The position numbers and the translations under genes are program-made. DNA of 5,698 bases from an uncultured Dyadobacter sp. Its GTDB lineage: Bacteria; Bacteroidota; Bacteroidia; Cytophagales; Spirosomataceae. The notes below the pieces were generated by a model that was not told the DNA's origin, ran no database searches, and was given only the letters and a program-made list of their open reading frames with translations. The DNA lies in contig CAMLNK010000321.1 of assembly GCA_946481035.1 (NCBI GenBank), positions 1 through 5,698 on the forward strand, read 5' to 3'. Below, piece by piece: positions 1 to 5,698 of the stretch (positions are counted from its first letter, which is position 1; the number at the start of each line of letters is the position of its first letter).

Positions 1-260
1 TCTTTGGTAGTGATCACACACGACTCGTAATCAACACTCTGGGTATAAGTCGGAAATTCTACGATCTTGGTAGTCCAGGAATTATACCAAACCCGCCCCG
101 TAACCAGGGTGATGTTATCGACGCCTTTTTCGCTGCCGTACAGGTTAATGCGGATACCCACATTACCAGCGTCGATGTTTTCGAATGAAAATGGCTGGAT
201 CGCCATCGCCATGATCAATACGATAAGTGTCAGAACCCCAATAATAATGTTTCGCTTCAT
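1..260 (-). CDS. SPFH/band-7 domain membrane protein, N-terminal part (cut by window edge)
   Basis: The first 86 codons of a minus-strand gene that continues past the left edge. The protein starts MKRNIIIGVL and has one hydrophobic segment at about residues 4-22, ending in IQPF, which looks like an N-terminal membrane anchor. After it comes the start of an SPFH (stomatin/prohibitin/flotillin) fold: IDAGNVGIRINLYG at 29-42 matches the usual beta strand in which a Gly-Val-Gly-like turn follows the anchor, and LVTGRVWYNSWTTKIVEFPT at 52-71 resembles the 'result of passing through a pore-like loop, then P-T' stretch of prohibitin-type proteins. Such proteins form membrane-bound oligomers that scaffold microdomains or control membrane proteases; the specific role here is unknown. 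The ATG lies 6 bases after the stop of the small membrane protein gene, so the two are probably co-transcribed. The family call rests on motif recognition of a fragment. Confidence 0.72.
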   Translation of the reverse strand, partial: MKRNIIIGVLTLIVLIMAMAIQPFSFENIDAGNVGIRINLYGSEKGVDNITLVTGRVWYNSWTTKIVEFPTYTQSVDYESCVITTK

Positions 261-266
261 AGTCGA

Positions 267-443
267 TTACAGTTTAGATTTCAATTGGTTTACGATTTGC
301 CCGAGTACAATATACAAGAAGTAAAGCGACAGACCGATAACGGCCAGGCCGGTGAAAACGAGCAGATCCGATTGGGCGTTGACGAGCCGGAGCGCGTAGG
401 TTACCACGATGATAACCGCCGCGATTTTCAGAATGTGTATCAT
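267..443 (-). CDS. Small two-segment membrane protein, function unknown
   Basis: A 58-codon gene starting ATG at 443 and ending TAA at 267-269. The protein begins MIHILKIAAVIIVVTYALRL. It has two hydrophobic stretches, about residues 4-21 and 28-49, joined by a short polar turn (VNAQSD), and ends in a basic tail, NQLKSKL. This is the pattern of a small helical-hairpin inner-membrane protein with its basic C-terminus probably in the cytoplasm. The reading frame upstream has no ATG, GTG or TTG before an in-frame TAG near 507, so this ATG is the only plausible start. The gene sits 6 bases ahead of the SPFH protein gene on the same strand, which supports it being real and possibly a partner of that protein. 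I do not recognise a family. An overlapping 70-codon frame at 274-486 encodes an Arg-rich, unprotein-like sequence and is rejected in favour of this one. Confidence 0.68.
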   Translation of the reverse strand: MIHILKIAAVIIVVTYALRLVNAQSDLLVFTGLAVIGLSLYFLYIVLGQIVNQLKSKL

Positions 444-491
444 GTGAGCGAGGTTTGTTTGATGTAAAATTAATACGCCGCCGCATGAAGG

Positions 492-514
492 ACCGTTAGA
501 TTTTATCTAATGGT
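492..514. repeat. Imperfect inverted repeat upstream of the small membrane protein/SPFH unit
   Basis: TTAGAT (496-501) and ATCTAA (505-510) form a perfect 6-base inverted repeat around a TTT spacer. The symmetry extends outward through ACC (492-494) and GGT (512-514) with one non-Watson-Crick position (495/511). It lies 48 bases upstream of the ATG at 443, where a promoter or operator of that unit would be expected. No T-tract follows on either strand, so a binding site or leader hairpin is more likely than a terminator. I found no convincing Bacteroidota TTTG/TAnnTTTG promoter pair next to it. Confidence 0.4.
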
Positions 515-555
515 GCTGCGCATGGTTGAACGCTTCAAAAACCCCATAAACAGCA

Positions 556-585
556 CGAAGCGCGCCGATGGATCGACGCGCTTCG
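556..585 (-). terminator. Probable terminator hairpin after pgl
   Basis: CGAAGCGCG (556-564) pairs perfectly with CGCGCTTCG (577-585), a 9-base GC-rich stem. Inside it, after one mismatch, CGA (566-568) can pair with TCG (573-575) around a TGGA loop. Its nearest edge is 26 bases past the pgl stop on the minus strand. The transcript continues into a T-rich stretch (TTT, then TTTTT) only about 7-20 bases later, so it is not a canonical stem plus U-run. Its position between two transcription units still makes it the best terminator candidate. Confidence 0.5.
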
Positions 586-611
586 CAGCATTTGGAATAA
601 TAATAGTAACC

Positions 612-1331
612 TTAAAGCAGCGCAGCCGCAGCCTCGTCCACAAACCAGTGCAATTGCCCTTTTTCAGGCTGGATGATCTGTGACGGATAGAGGTCTATAT
701 TCTTTTCTCCTTTCAAAACCTGTTTCAAAACTTCCGCTTTACCCGCGCCCGCTGCCAGGAAGGCTACACAAGCTGCATTGTTCACGACCGGGGCCGTGAG
801 GGTAATGCGGTACATGTCCTGGGCTTGCAGGAAGAACGAAGTAGCCAATGCATGCTGCTCGTGAATTACCTCCGTTCCGGGGAAGAGCGACAATGTATGA
901 CCATCGTCCCCCATTCCAAGCAGTACGAAATCAAAAGTCGTTTCCGAGCCTTCGAAATAAGTTTTCACTATTTGCTCGTATTCCGCAGCCGATTCTTCGG
1001 GCGTAATGTCCGTACGCATGATGTGGATGTTTTCAGCCTTTGCCGGCACTTTATCCAACAATTCATCATAACACATTTTGGCATTATTCCTCGAATCCTC
1101 GAACGGAACCGCACGCTCATCACCCCAAAAGAAATGCAGTTTCTCCCAGGGAATCGACTCTTTGTAAGGCGACCCGGCCAGCAATGCGTACAATGCTTTG
1201 GGCGTGCTGCCGCCAGAGAGTACGAACGTGAAACGGTCCTGCTTTGCAAGCACTTGCTGAATGTAATTGTTAATCCATTCAGCAAGGCTGGCGCTTAATG
1301 CTTTGGTATCCTTCTCGATATGCAACTCCAT
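612..1331 (-). CDS. pgl: 6-phosphogluconolactonase (DevB/Pgl type)
   Basis: Cytoplasmic hydrolase that opens 6-phospho-D-glucono-1,5-lactone to 6-phosphogluconate, the second step of the oxidative pentose phosphate pathway. The 239 residues match the usual length of the DevB-type family, which shares its fold with glucosamine-6-phosphate deaminase. Visible motifs, in order: LSGGSTPK at 38-45 (phosphate-binding loop), FFWGDER at 67-73, GMGDDGHTLSLFPGT at 139-153 with the conserved Asp-Gly-His expected at the active site, Arg175 in the MYRITLT strand, FLAAGAGKA at 191-199, and a C-terminal HWFVDEAAAALL in which Asp232 and the Ala-run replace the common 'DxxAA' ending. It starts 3 bases after the zwf stop, so translation is probably coupled to zwf. 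It is the last gene of the gnd-zwf-pgl operon and is followed by a hairpin. No damage or odd composition is seen. Confidence 0.96.
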   Translation of the reverse strand: MELHIEKDTKALSASLAEWINNYIQQVLAKQDRFTFVLSGGSTPKALYALLAGSPYKESIPWEKLHFFWGDERAVPFEDSRNNAKMCYDELLDKVPAKAENIHIMRTDITPEESAAEYEQIVKTYFEGSETTFDFVLLGMGDDGHTLSLFPGTEVIHEQHALATSFFLQAQDMYRITLTAPVVNNAACVAFLAAGAGKAEVLKQVLKGEKNIDLYPSQIIQPEKGQLHWFVDEAAAALL

Positions 1332-1334
1332 AGC

Positions 1335-2840
1335 TTACGGGGTTGGAGGCAGGTTGAGCCAGGTATGTCCGTCGCGGGCGAGCAGTGCATCGGCCGCATC
1401 GGGCCCCCATGAATCCGGCGCATAATTCGGGAAGTCCTGTGGCGGGCGGTTTTCCCAGGCTTCGAGGATCGGCATGATCACTCTCCACGCTGCGTCTACC
1501 TGGTCGTTACGCATGAACAGCGTCGCGTCGCCTTCCATTACATCCAAAAGCAAGGTTTCGTACGCCTCTGGTGCGTGCTCGCCTGCTGCGTCGTAATCGA
1601 AAGTCATATCCACCGGATCGAGCATCATCGTTTGTCCCGGGCGTTTGGCCTGGAAGCGGATACTGATGTCCATATTAGGTTGAATACTGATTGTCAGACG
1701 GTTAGACCTCCAAGTTTCAGCAGACTCAGGCGGGAATGCATAATGCGGCGCCTGTTTGAAATGCAATGTAATGTGGGTCGCTTTCTGGTTCAGGTATTTA
1801 CCGGTCCGCACGTAGATCGGCACGCCCTGCCAGCGCCAGTTATCGATATAAAACTTCACAGCCGCGAAAGTATCGATATTCGACTGCGGGTTCACGCCTT
1901 CTTCCTGACGGTAGCCTACCACTTTCTCACCCTTTTTCCAGCCACCCGAATATTGTCCGCGAACCGCGAAATCGTGTACCTGTTCTTTGGTAATGCGGCG
2001 GATCGCGTTCAGTACGTCTACCTTTTTATTACGGATCTCATTTGCATCGAACGATACCGGCGGCTCCATCGCGATCATACACAGGATTTGCAGGATGTGG
2101 TTCTGCACCATGTCGCGCAATGCACCGGCATGCTCAAAATAGCCTCCACGGCCTTCCAGACCTACCGCTTCCGCAGCTGTGATCTGGATGTGATCGATGT
2201 AGTTACGGTTCCAGAGCGGCTCGAACAATGCATTGGCAAAACGCAGCGCGAGGATGTTCTGCACCGTTTCTTTTCCGAGGTAATGGTCGATACGGAAAAT
2301 CTGCTCCTCAGCGAACATGCTCGAAAGCAGCAAGTTCAGTTCGTGCGCGCTTTCCAGGTCGTGGCCGAAAGGTTTTTCAACTACGATACGGGTCGTGCTT
2401 TTTTCTCCGCAGAGCTTCAATGCACCCAGTTTCTGGGCAATCGAAGGAACAAGCTGAGGCGCAACCGCCAGGTAAAATATCACATTTGGATGAACACCCC
2501 ATTCTTCTTCTTTTTCTTTTACCAGATCGGTGATTTTGTGGTACGCTGCCGCGTCGTCGCCGTCCATTTGCAGGTACGAAACATGCTGCGTAAAATCCGT
2601 CCAGTGACCATTCTGCTTACCCTTGCGACGCGAAAATTTCGTCACGCCGTCGAGCAAATGCTCATGGTATTTTTCATTGGAATAAGCACTCCGGCCGATA
2701 CCCGCGATCGCAAACTGATCGGGCATCCAGTTGTCCAAAAACAAGTTATAGAGAGCGGGTGTGAGCTTCCGGTAGTTGAGGTCACCGCTGCCTCCAAAAA
2801 TGAAGAGTACCGAAGCAGGGGGACGTTTATTGGTTTGCAT
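1335..2840 (-). CDS. zwf: Glucose-6-phosphate 1-dehydrogenase
   Basis: Oxidises glucose 6-phosphate to 6-phosphogluconolactone with reduction of NAD(P)+, the entry step of the oxidative pentose phosphate pathway; cytoplasmic. The 501 residues are a normal full length. The N-terminal Rossmann domain carries FIFGGSGDLNYRKLTPALYN (13-32), the family's GASGDL fingerprint with Gly for Ala. Arg50, after the second strand (AIAGIGRSAY), fits recognition of the NADP 2'-phosphate. EKPFG is at 155-159 and the active-site signature RIDHYLGKE at 183-191 with His186. His248 in DMVQNHILQ lies 62 residues later, the same spacing as the catalytic His pair of the Leuconostoc enzyme. Later landmarks are NIDTFAAVKFYIDNWRW (321-337), VRTGKYL (344-350) and the DVMEGDATLFMRNDQVDAAW segment (433-452). 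The ATG follows gnd by 12 bases through an A-rich leader without a clear Shine-Dalgarno, common in Bacteroidota. Confidence 0.98.
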   Translation of the reverse strand: MQTNKRPPASVLFIFGGSGDLNYRKLTPALYNLFLDNWMPDQFAIAGIGRSAYSNEKYHEHLLDGVTKFSRRKGKQNGHWTDFTQHVSYLQMDGDDAAAYHKITDLVKEKEEEWGVHPNVIFYLAVAPQLVPSIAQKLGALKLCGEKSTTRIVVEKPFGHDLESAHELNLLLSSMFAEEQIFRIDHYLGKETVQNILALRFANALFEPLWNRNYIDHIQITAAEAVGLEGRGGYFEHAGALRDMVQNHILQILCMIAMEPPVSFDANEIRNKKVDVLNAIRRITKEQVHDFAVRGQYSGGWKKGEKVVGYRQEEGVNPQSNIDTFAAVKFYIDNWRWQGVPIYVRTGKYLNQKATHITLHFKQAPHYAFPPESAETWRSNRLTISIQPNMDISIRFQAKRPGQTMMLDPVDMTFDYDAAGEHAPEAYETLLLDVMEGDATLFMRNDQVDAAWRVIMPILEAWENRPPQDFPNYAPDSWGPDAADALLARDGHTWLNLPPTP

Positions 2841-2852
2841 AAATTTTCTGAT

Positions 2853-4265
2853 TTATTGTTGACCCCATTCTGTGTGGAAAGTACCTGGGATATCGGTACG
2901 TTGATACGTATGCGCGCCAAAGTAATCACGTTGCGCCTGGATCAGGTTCGTCGGCATGTACGCTGTTTTGTAGGCGTCGAAGTACGCCAGCGACGACATC
3001 AAAGCAGCAGCCGGGATGCCCGACTGGGCGGCAAATGCGATCAGTGAACGCGTGTTACCTTCCACAGACTTAACCAATGCAGCTACCTCTTGGTTCAACA
3101 GAATATTGGACAATTCCGGGGTCTGCTTGTATGCGCTCGTAAACACGCTCAGGAGCGACGAACGGATAATGCAACCGCCTCTCCACACGCTAACTACGTC
3201 CGTCAGCGGGATCTCCATTTGAAGGTCTTTCGAAGCCTGGAACAACATTGCGAGGCCTTGCGCATAAGCCAGAACAGTGGCAAAGTACAATGCATCGTGC
3301 ACTTGCTGGATCAGCACCTGGGTTTCTTCCGAAATGGCAGTGCTTTCACCGTAAAGTTCAGCCGCAACCACTCTTTCATCCTTATATCCGGAAATTGTGC
3401 GCATGGCCACCGCCGTATCAATTACGGGCACGGCTACGGGCAGCTCCATCGAGTCTTGCGAAGTCCATTTACCGGTTCCTTTCGAACCTGCTTTATCGGA
3501 AATCACGTCCACGAGGTGAGCGGCAGTTTTGTCGTCTTTTTGCAGGAAAATATCGGCGGTAATTTCCACCAGGAACGATTGCAAATCGCCTTCGTTCCAG
3601 CTTTTGAATACTTCATGAAGTTGCTGGTTGCTCAAACCGGCCTTTTTCAGGATCGCGTACGATTCGCTGATGAGCTGCATGATCGCATATTCGATACCGT
3701 TATGCACCATTTTCACATAATGGCCGGCTCCTTCCTTGCCCAGGTAAGCCACGCAAGGCTCGCCATTCACCTTGGCTGCAATCGCTTCCAGCATCGGCTG
3801 TACGTGCGCATAAGCTTCTTTGTCGCCGCCAGGCATAATGCTCGGGCCTGTACGTGCGCCTTTTTCACCACCCGAAACACCGATGCCCATGAAATGGATG
3901 TCCTTTTCACGGAGGTATTTCACGCGGCGGAGCGTATCTGTATAATGGGAGTTTCCTCCGTCGATGATAACGTCGCCTTTTTCAAGAAGCGGTAACAGGG
4001 ATGCGATAACATCGTCCACCGGCTGACCGGCAGGTACCAGCATCATTACCTTGCGGGGGCGTTGCAACAGCTGGATCATCTGGGCAAGTTCCGAAACGCC
4101 CTTAACAGTGGTGCCCGGGGTGGCACTGGATTCCAACGCGGAATTTTTGGTTTCGTCCTTATCGAAACCGATAACTGAGAAACCATGATCGGCCATGTTC
4201 AGTAACAGGTTTCTTCCCATTACGCCCAGTCCGATCATTCCAAAATCGAATAAGTTCTGTGACAT
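2853..4265 (-). CDS. gnd: 6-phosphogluconate dehydrogenase, decarboxylating (long-chain type)
   Basis: Oxidatively decarboxylates 6-phosphogluconate to ribulose 5-phosphate and CO2; cytoplasmic homodimer in the family. At 470 residues it is the long-chain form. The Rossmann domain starts with MIGLGVMGRNLLLN (10-23). Substrate and catalytic motifs follow: IDGGNS (101-106), GVSGGEKGA (129-137, Lys where E. coli has Glu), GPSIMPGG (140-147), and HYVKMVHNGIEY (182-193) with the catalytic Lys185 and Glu192 and the His188-Asn189 pair. The all-helical C-terminal domain contains KGTGKWTSQ (262-270), WRGGCIIRS (361-369) and RDYFGAHTYQRTD (446-458), whose Arg and the terminal HTEW (464-467) reach into the partner subunit's site. 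The cofactor loop after strand 2 reads GFDKDETK (33-40), not the FNRS/T of typical NADP enzymes. First gene of the operon, ahead of zwf by 12 bases; its ATG is the one at 4263-4265. Confidence 0.97.
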   Translation of the reverse strand: MSQNLFDFGMIGLGVMGRNLLLNMADHGFSVIGFDKDETKNSALESSATPGTTVKGVSELAQMIQLLQRPRKVMMLVPAGQPVDDVIASLLPLLEKGDVIIDGGNSHYTDTLRRVKYLREKDIHFMGIGVSGGEKGARTGPSIMPGGDKEAYAHVQPMLEAIAAKVNGEPCVAYLGKEGAGHYVKMVHNGIEYAIMQLISESYAILKKAGLSNQQLHEVFKSWNEGDLQSFLVEITADIFLQKDDKTAAHLVDVISDKAGSKGTGKWTSQDSMELPVAVPVIDTAVAMRTISGYKDERVVAAELYGESTAISEETQVLIQQVHDALYFATVLAYAQGLAMLFQASKDLQMEIPLTDVVSVWRGGCIIRSSLLSVFTSAYKQTPELSNILLNQEVAALVKSVEGNTRSLIAFAAQSGIPAAALMSSLAYFDAYKTAYMPTNLIQAQRDYFGAHTYQRTDIPGTFHTEWGQQ

Positions 4266-4440
4266 AGATTAAACGTCTTGAATTAAGAAGCTGCAATATC
4301 AGGGTTTTTCAAAGACCAGCTCACATCTTTGTTGACATTCTATTTAAAATTTAAAATCTTCTTAATATTTTATTAAATTCACCCTCGCTATGGTCATTTC
4401 ATAGTTAGTCTAATAGTTACTATTTACTATACACATTACT
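4266..4440. promoter_or_regulatory. Divergent intergenic region between gnd and the glycosidase gene
   Basis: These 175 bases separate two divergent start codons and must hold promoters for both. The stretch 4341-4379 is almost pure A/T, in contrast to the roughly half-GC genes on both sides. On the plus strand, TTTG (4328-4331) overlaps a TTGACA (4332-4337), either of which could serve as an upstream promoter box; the A/T block follows but I cannot fix a good downstream box at standard spacing (TAAAAT at 4352-4357 is only 14 bases away). On the minus strand a TTTG near 4312-4309 has no properly spaced partner. No open frame of note and no RNA gene is seen here. Confidence 0.45.
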
Positions 4441-4442
4441 AT
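4401..4442 (+). repeat. Short repeats immediately upstream of the glycosidase start
   Basis: TTACTAT occurs three times, at 4417-4423, 4424-4430 (directly in tandem) and 4436-4442 (running into the start codon). ATAGTTA occurs twice, at 4401-4407 and 4413-4419, 12 bases apart. The two kinds overlap in AATAGT-T-ACTATT (4412-4424), a perfect 6+1+6 inverted repeat. The cluster lies in the 40 bases before the ATG, a position suited to an operator or a 5' untranslated element. In a low-GC leader some of this could be chance. Confidence 0.45.
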
Positions 4443-5698
4443 GTACTACAAATTTATCCGGATCGCACTACTCGCGATCCTCGCTGCGTGCAATGCGTTT
4501 TCGCAAGATTCGCTTGTTATCAAAAACCGCTTCCTGGAAAGAAAATTCACCATCGGTGATAATTCTTTTCACACATCCCGCTTCCAGCATCTTCTGACGA
4601 ACAAAGATTACAGCCGCCCTGGCTCGGAGGAATTTTATTTTACAATTAACGGTATACCCGCTACCAGCAACGGCGCAAATGCATTATTTAAATACACCAA
4701 ACACACCCTCACCAGAGCCGATAAAGGAATTCAAAAAGCTGCAATACAGCTGGCCGGGAAACCGGGTACTGTTGCCGAAAATGTAGTGATGGAGTTGAAT
4801 TACGAGGTGTACGACGAGCTGCCCGTCGTCCGTAAGCAAATCAGCATAACAAATCTTGGCCCCAAACCTATTGCCATCGCCGATCTGGAAGTAGAAAGGT
4901 TGAATCTGGTACCGGTTTCTTCCCAACAAAGTGAGTTGTATACCAATTACGGCTCGCGCTTCGCATGGCGGCCTTATCACGGCGACCACCACGATGCGGC
5001 CATTTTTGTGTACAATAATTATGCAAAAGAAGGCTTTATCCTTGGCAATGAAGCGCCTAGCATCCTTAAAAAGACGGAAGTATATGCCGATCACCACCGC
5101 ATTTCGATCGGCATGACGAGCCTCACCGATCACTATCCGTTTAAAAAATGGATTGAACCGCAGGAAAAGTTTGACAGTCCCAAAACTTTCATCTGCCTCA
5201 TCCAATCGCAGAAGTGGGAAGATGCATTCGAAGGCCATTTCGCCGACTTCATACGTACGCGCCTGGGCGTGAAGCTTTTTGAGCGGAAGGAAATCCCTTT
5301 CACATTCTACAATACGTGGCGGCCTTTTTATACCAATATTAATGATACCCTCGTAACCCAGCTCGCCGACGGCCTCGAAGGTACCGGCACCGACCTGTTC
5401 ATTATGGATGCCGGTTGGGAAAACAATTACGGCGATTGGGAAGCCCATCCTACCCGCTTTCCGAACGGCCTGAAACCCATTACCGACCACATTCGCAAAC
5501 GGGGAATGAAAGCCGGGCTCTGGATGAGCCTTGGGTCGGTCGACAAAAGCAGTAAGCTCTATAAAGAACACCCCGAATGGTCGGTCTACGACAAAAACGG
5601 CGAGCCCGCGTACCTGCACGAGGAAATGAAACACCGGGTTACGATGTCGCTGGCGTCGGGTTACTATGATTATATTCTGGAAAAGATCAAGCGCCACG
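4441..5698 (+). CDS. Exported GH36/melibiase-like alpha-glycosidase, N-terminal part (cut by window edge)
   Basis: Open without a stop from ATG 4441 to the right edge, 419 codons. An in-frame TAG at 4414-4416, with no start codon between, supports this start. Residues 1-22 are an export signal: a basic residue or two, then IALLAILAAC. LAAC (14-17) fits a lipobox with Cys17, while AFS-Q (19-22) would also suit signal peptidase I. Residues about 25-285 look like the beta-sandwich domain that precedes the catalytic barrel in GH36. The barrel starts at FTFYNTWRPFYTNIND (287-302), followed by LFIMDAGWENNYGDWEAHPT (319-338), FPNGLKPITDHIRKRGMKAGLW (within 340-361) and LYKEHPEW (373-380), all close to alpha-galactosidase landmarks. 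The nucleophile Asp and acid/base Asp are expected beyond the edge. The protein probably releases galactose or a related sugar from plant or algal glycans outside the cytoplasm. DAGW replaces the usual DDGW, so the exact substrate is uncertain. Confidence 0.78.
   Translation, partial: MYYKFIRIALLAILAACNAFSQDSLVIKNRFLERKFTIGDNSFHTSRFQHLLTNKDYSRPGSEEFYFTINGIPATSNGANALFKYTKHTLTRADKGIQKAAIQLAGKPGTVAENVVMELNYEVYDELPVVRKQISITNLGPKPIAIADLEVERLNLVPVSSQQSELYTNYGSRFAWRPYHGDHHDAAIFVYNNYAKEGFILGNEAPSILKKTEVYADHHRISIGMTSLTDHYPFKKWIEPQEKFDSPKTFICLIQSQKWEDAFEGHFADFIRTRLGVKLFERKEIPFTFYNTWRPFYTNINDTLVTQLADGLEGTGTDLFIMDAGWENNYGDWEAHPTRFPNGLKPITDHIRKRGMKAGLWMSLGSVDKSSKLYKEHPEWSVYDKNGEPAYLHEEMKHRVTMSLASGYYDYILEKIKRH

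Noticed and set aside
67..324. An 85-codon plus-strand frame
   Set aside because: It is antisense to the SPFH gene start and part of the small membrane protein gene, with no domain features.
274..486. A 70-codon minus-strand frame overlapping the small membrane protein gene
   Set aside because: The product is Arg/Pro-rich with no structure. The alternative frame at 267-443 gives two clean hydrophobic segments and a 6-base gap to the next gene.
2500..2522. A low-complexity pyrimidine tract (A/G-rich on the coding strand) inside zwf, considered as a slippage site
   Set aside because: It simply encodes the Lys/Glu-rich VKEKEEEWG segment (107-115) of Zwf, and the frame continues intact on both sides.
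1575..3047. A 490-codon open frame on the plus strand
   Set aside because: It is entirely antisense to zwf and the end of gnd. The translation is rich in Arg, His, Phe and Cys without domain logic, and both opposing genes carry unmistakable family motifs. Long antisense frames arise from the codon bias of the real genes.
3090..3995. A 301-codon open frame on the plus strand
   Set aside because: Antisense to gnd, with no recognisable motif and a shadow-like composition rich in His, Phe and Arg.
4684..5697. A 337-codon open frame on the minus strand, open to the right edge
   Set aside because: Antisense to the glycosidase gene. The plus strand shows a signal peptide and a consistent series of GH36 motifs in one frame, so this is its shadow.
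1..5698. A hidden defence system, mobile element, CRISPR array or RNA gene
   Set aside because: No transposase or integrase motif, no terminal or array-like repeats, no tRNA-like cloverleaf and no rRNA-like stretch was seen on either strand. The window is well explained by six genes and their short spacers.

Overview
The window most likely comes from a Bacteroidota chromosome of the Cytophagales type (a Dyadobacter- or Spirosoma-like relative is my inference). The clues are a moderate GC content, start codons with A/T-rich leaders instead of clear Shine-Dalgarno sequences, a secreted GH36-like glycosidase, and the sequence flavour of the pentose-phosphate enzymes. No ribosomal marker is present, so the taxonomy is an inference only.

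The layout is simple and gene-dense. On the minus strand, reading from about 4265 down to 612, lies a compact operon of the whole oxidative pentose phosphate branch: gnd (6-phosphogluconate dehydrogenase), zwf (glucose-6-phosphate dehydrogenase) and pgl (6-phosphogluconolactonase). The gaps are 12 and 3 bases. Zwf makes 6-phosphogluconolactone, Pgl hydrolyses it, and Gnd decarboxylates 6-phosphogluconate to ribulose 5-phosphate, so the operon yields reducing power and pentose phosphate. A GC-rich hairpin 26 bases past the pgl stop is the probable terminator.

Also on the minus strand, beyond that hairpin, is a second transcription unit. It holds a 58-residue protein with two predicted membrane segments, followed 6 bases later by an SPFH/band-7 membrane protein that runs off the left edge. 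The small gene was found by reading the minus strand directly.

On the plus strand, divergent from gnd across a 175-base A/T-rich intergenic region, starts an exported GH36/melibiase-like alpha-glycosidase. It is open to the right edge (419 codons visible) and is cut before its expected catalytic nucleophile. Its substrate-binding motif reads DAGW where alpha-galactosidases have DDGW.

I see no mobile element, CRISPR array, RNA gene or defence system. Most of the window is ordinary central metabolism. The points worth a second look are the cofactor-site residues of Gnd, the DAGW variant of the glycosidase, the short repeats just upstream of that gene, and the small membrane protein paired with the SPFH protein.
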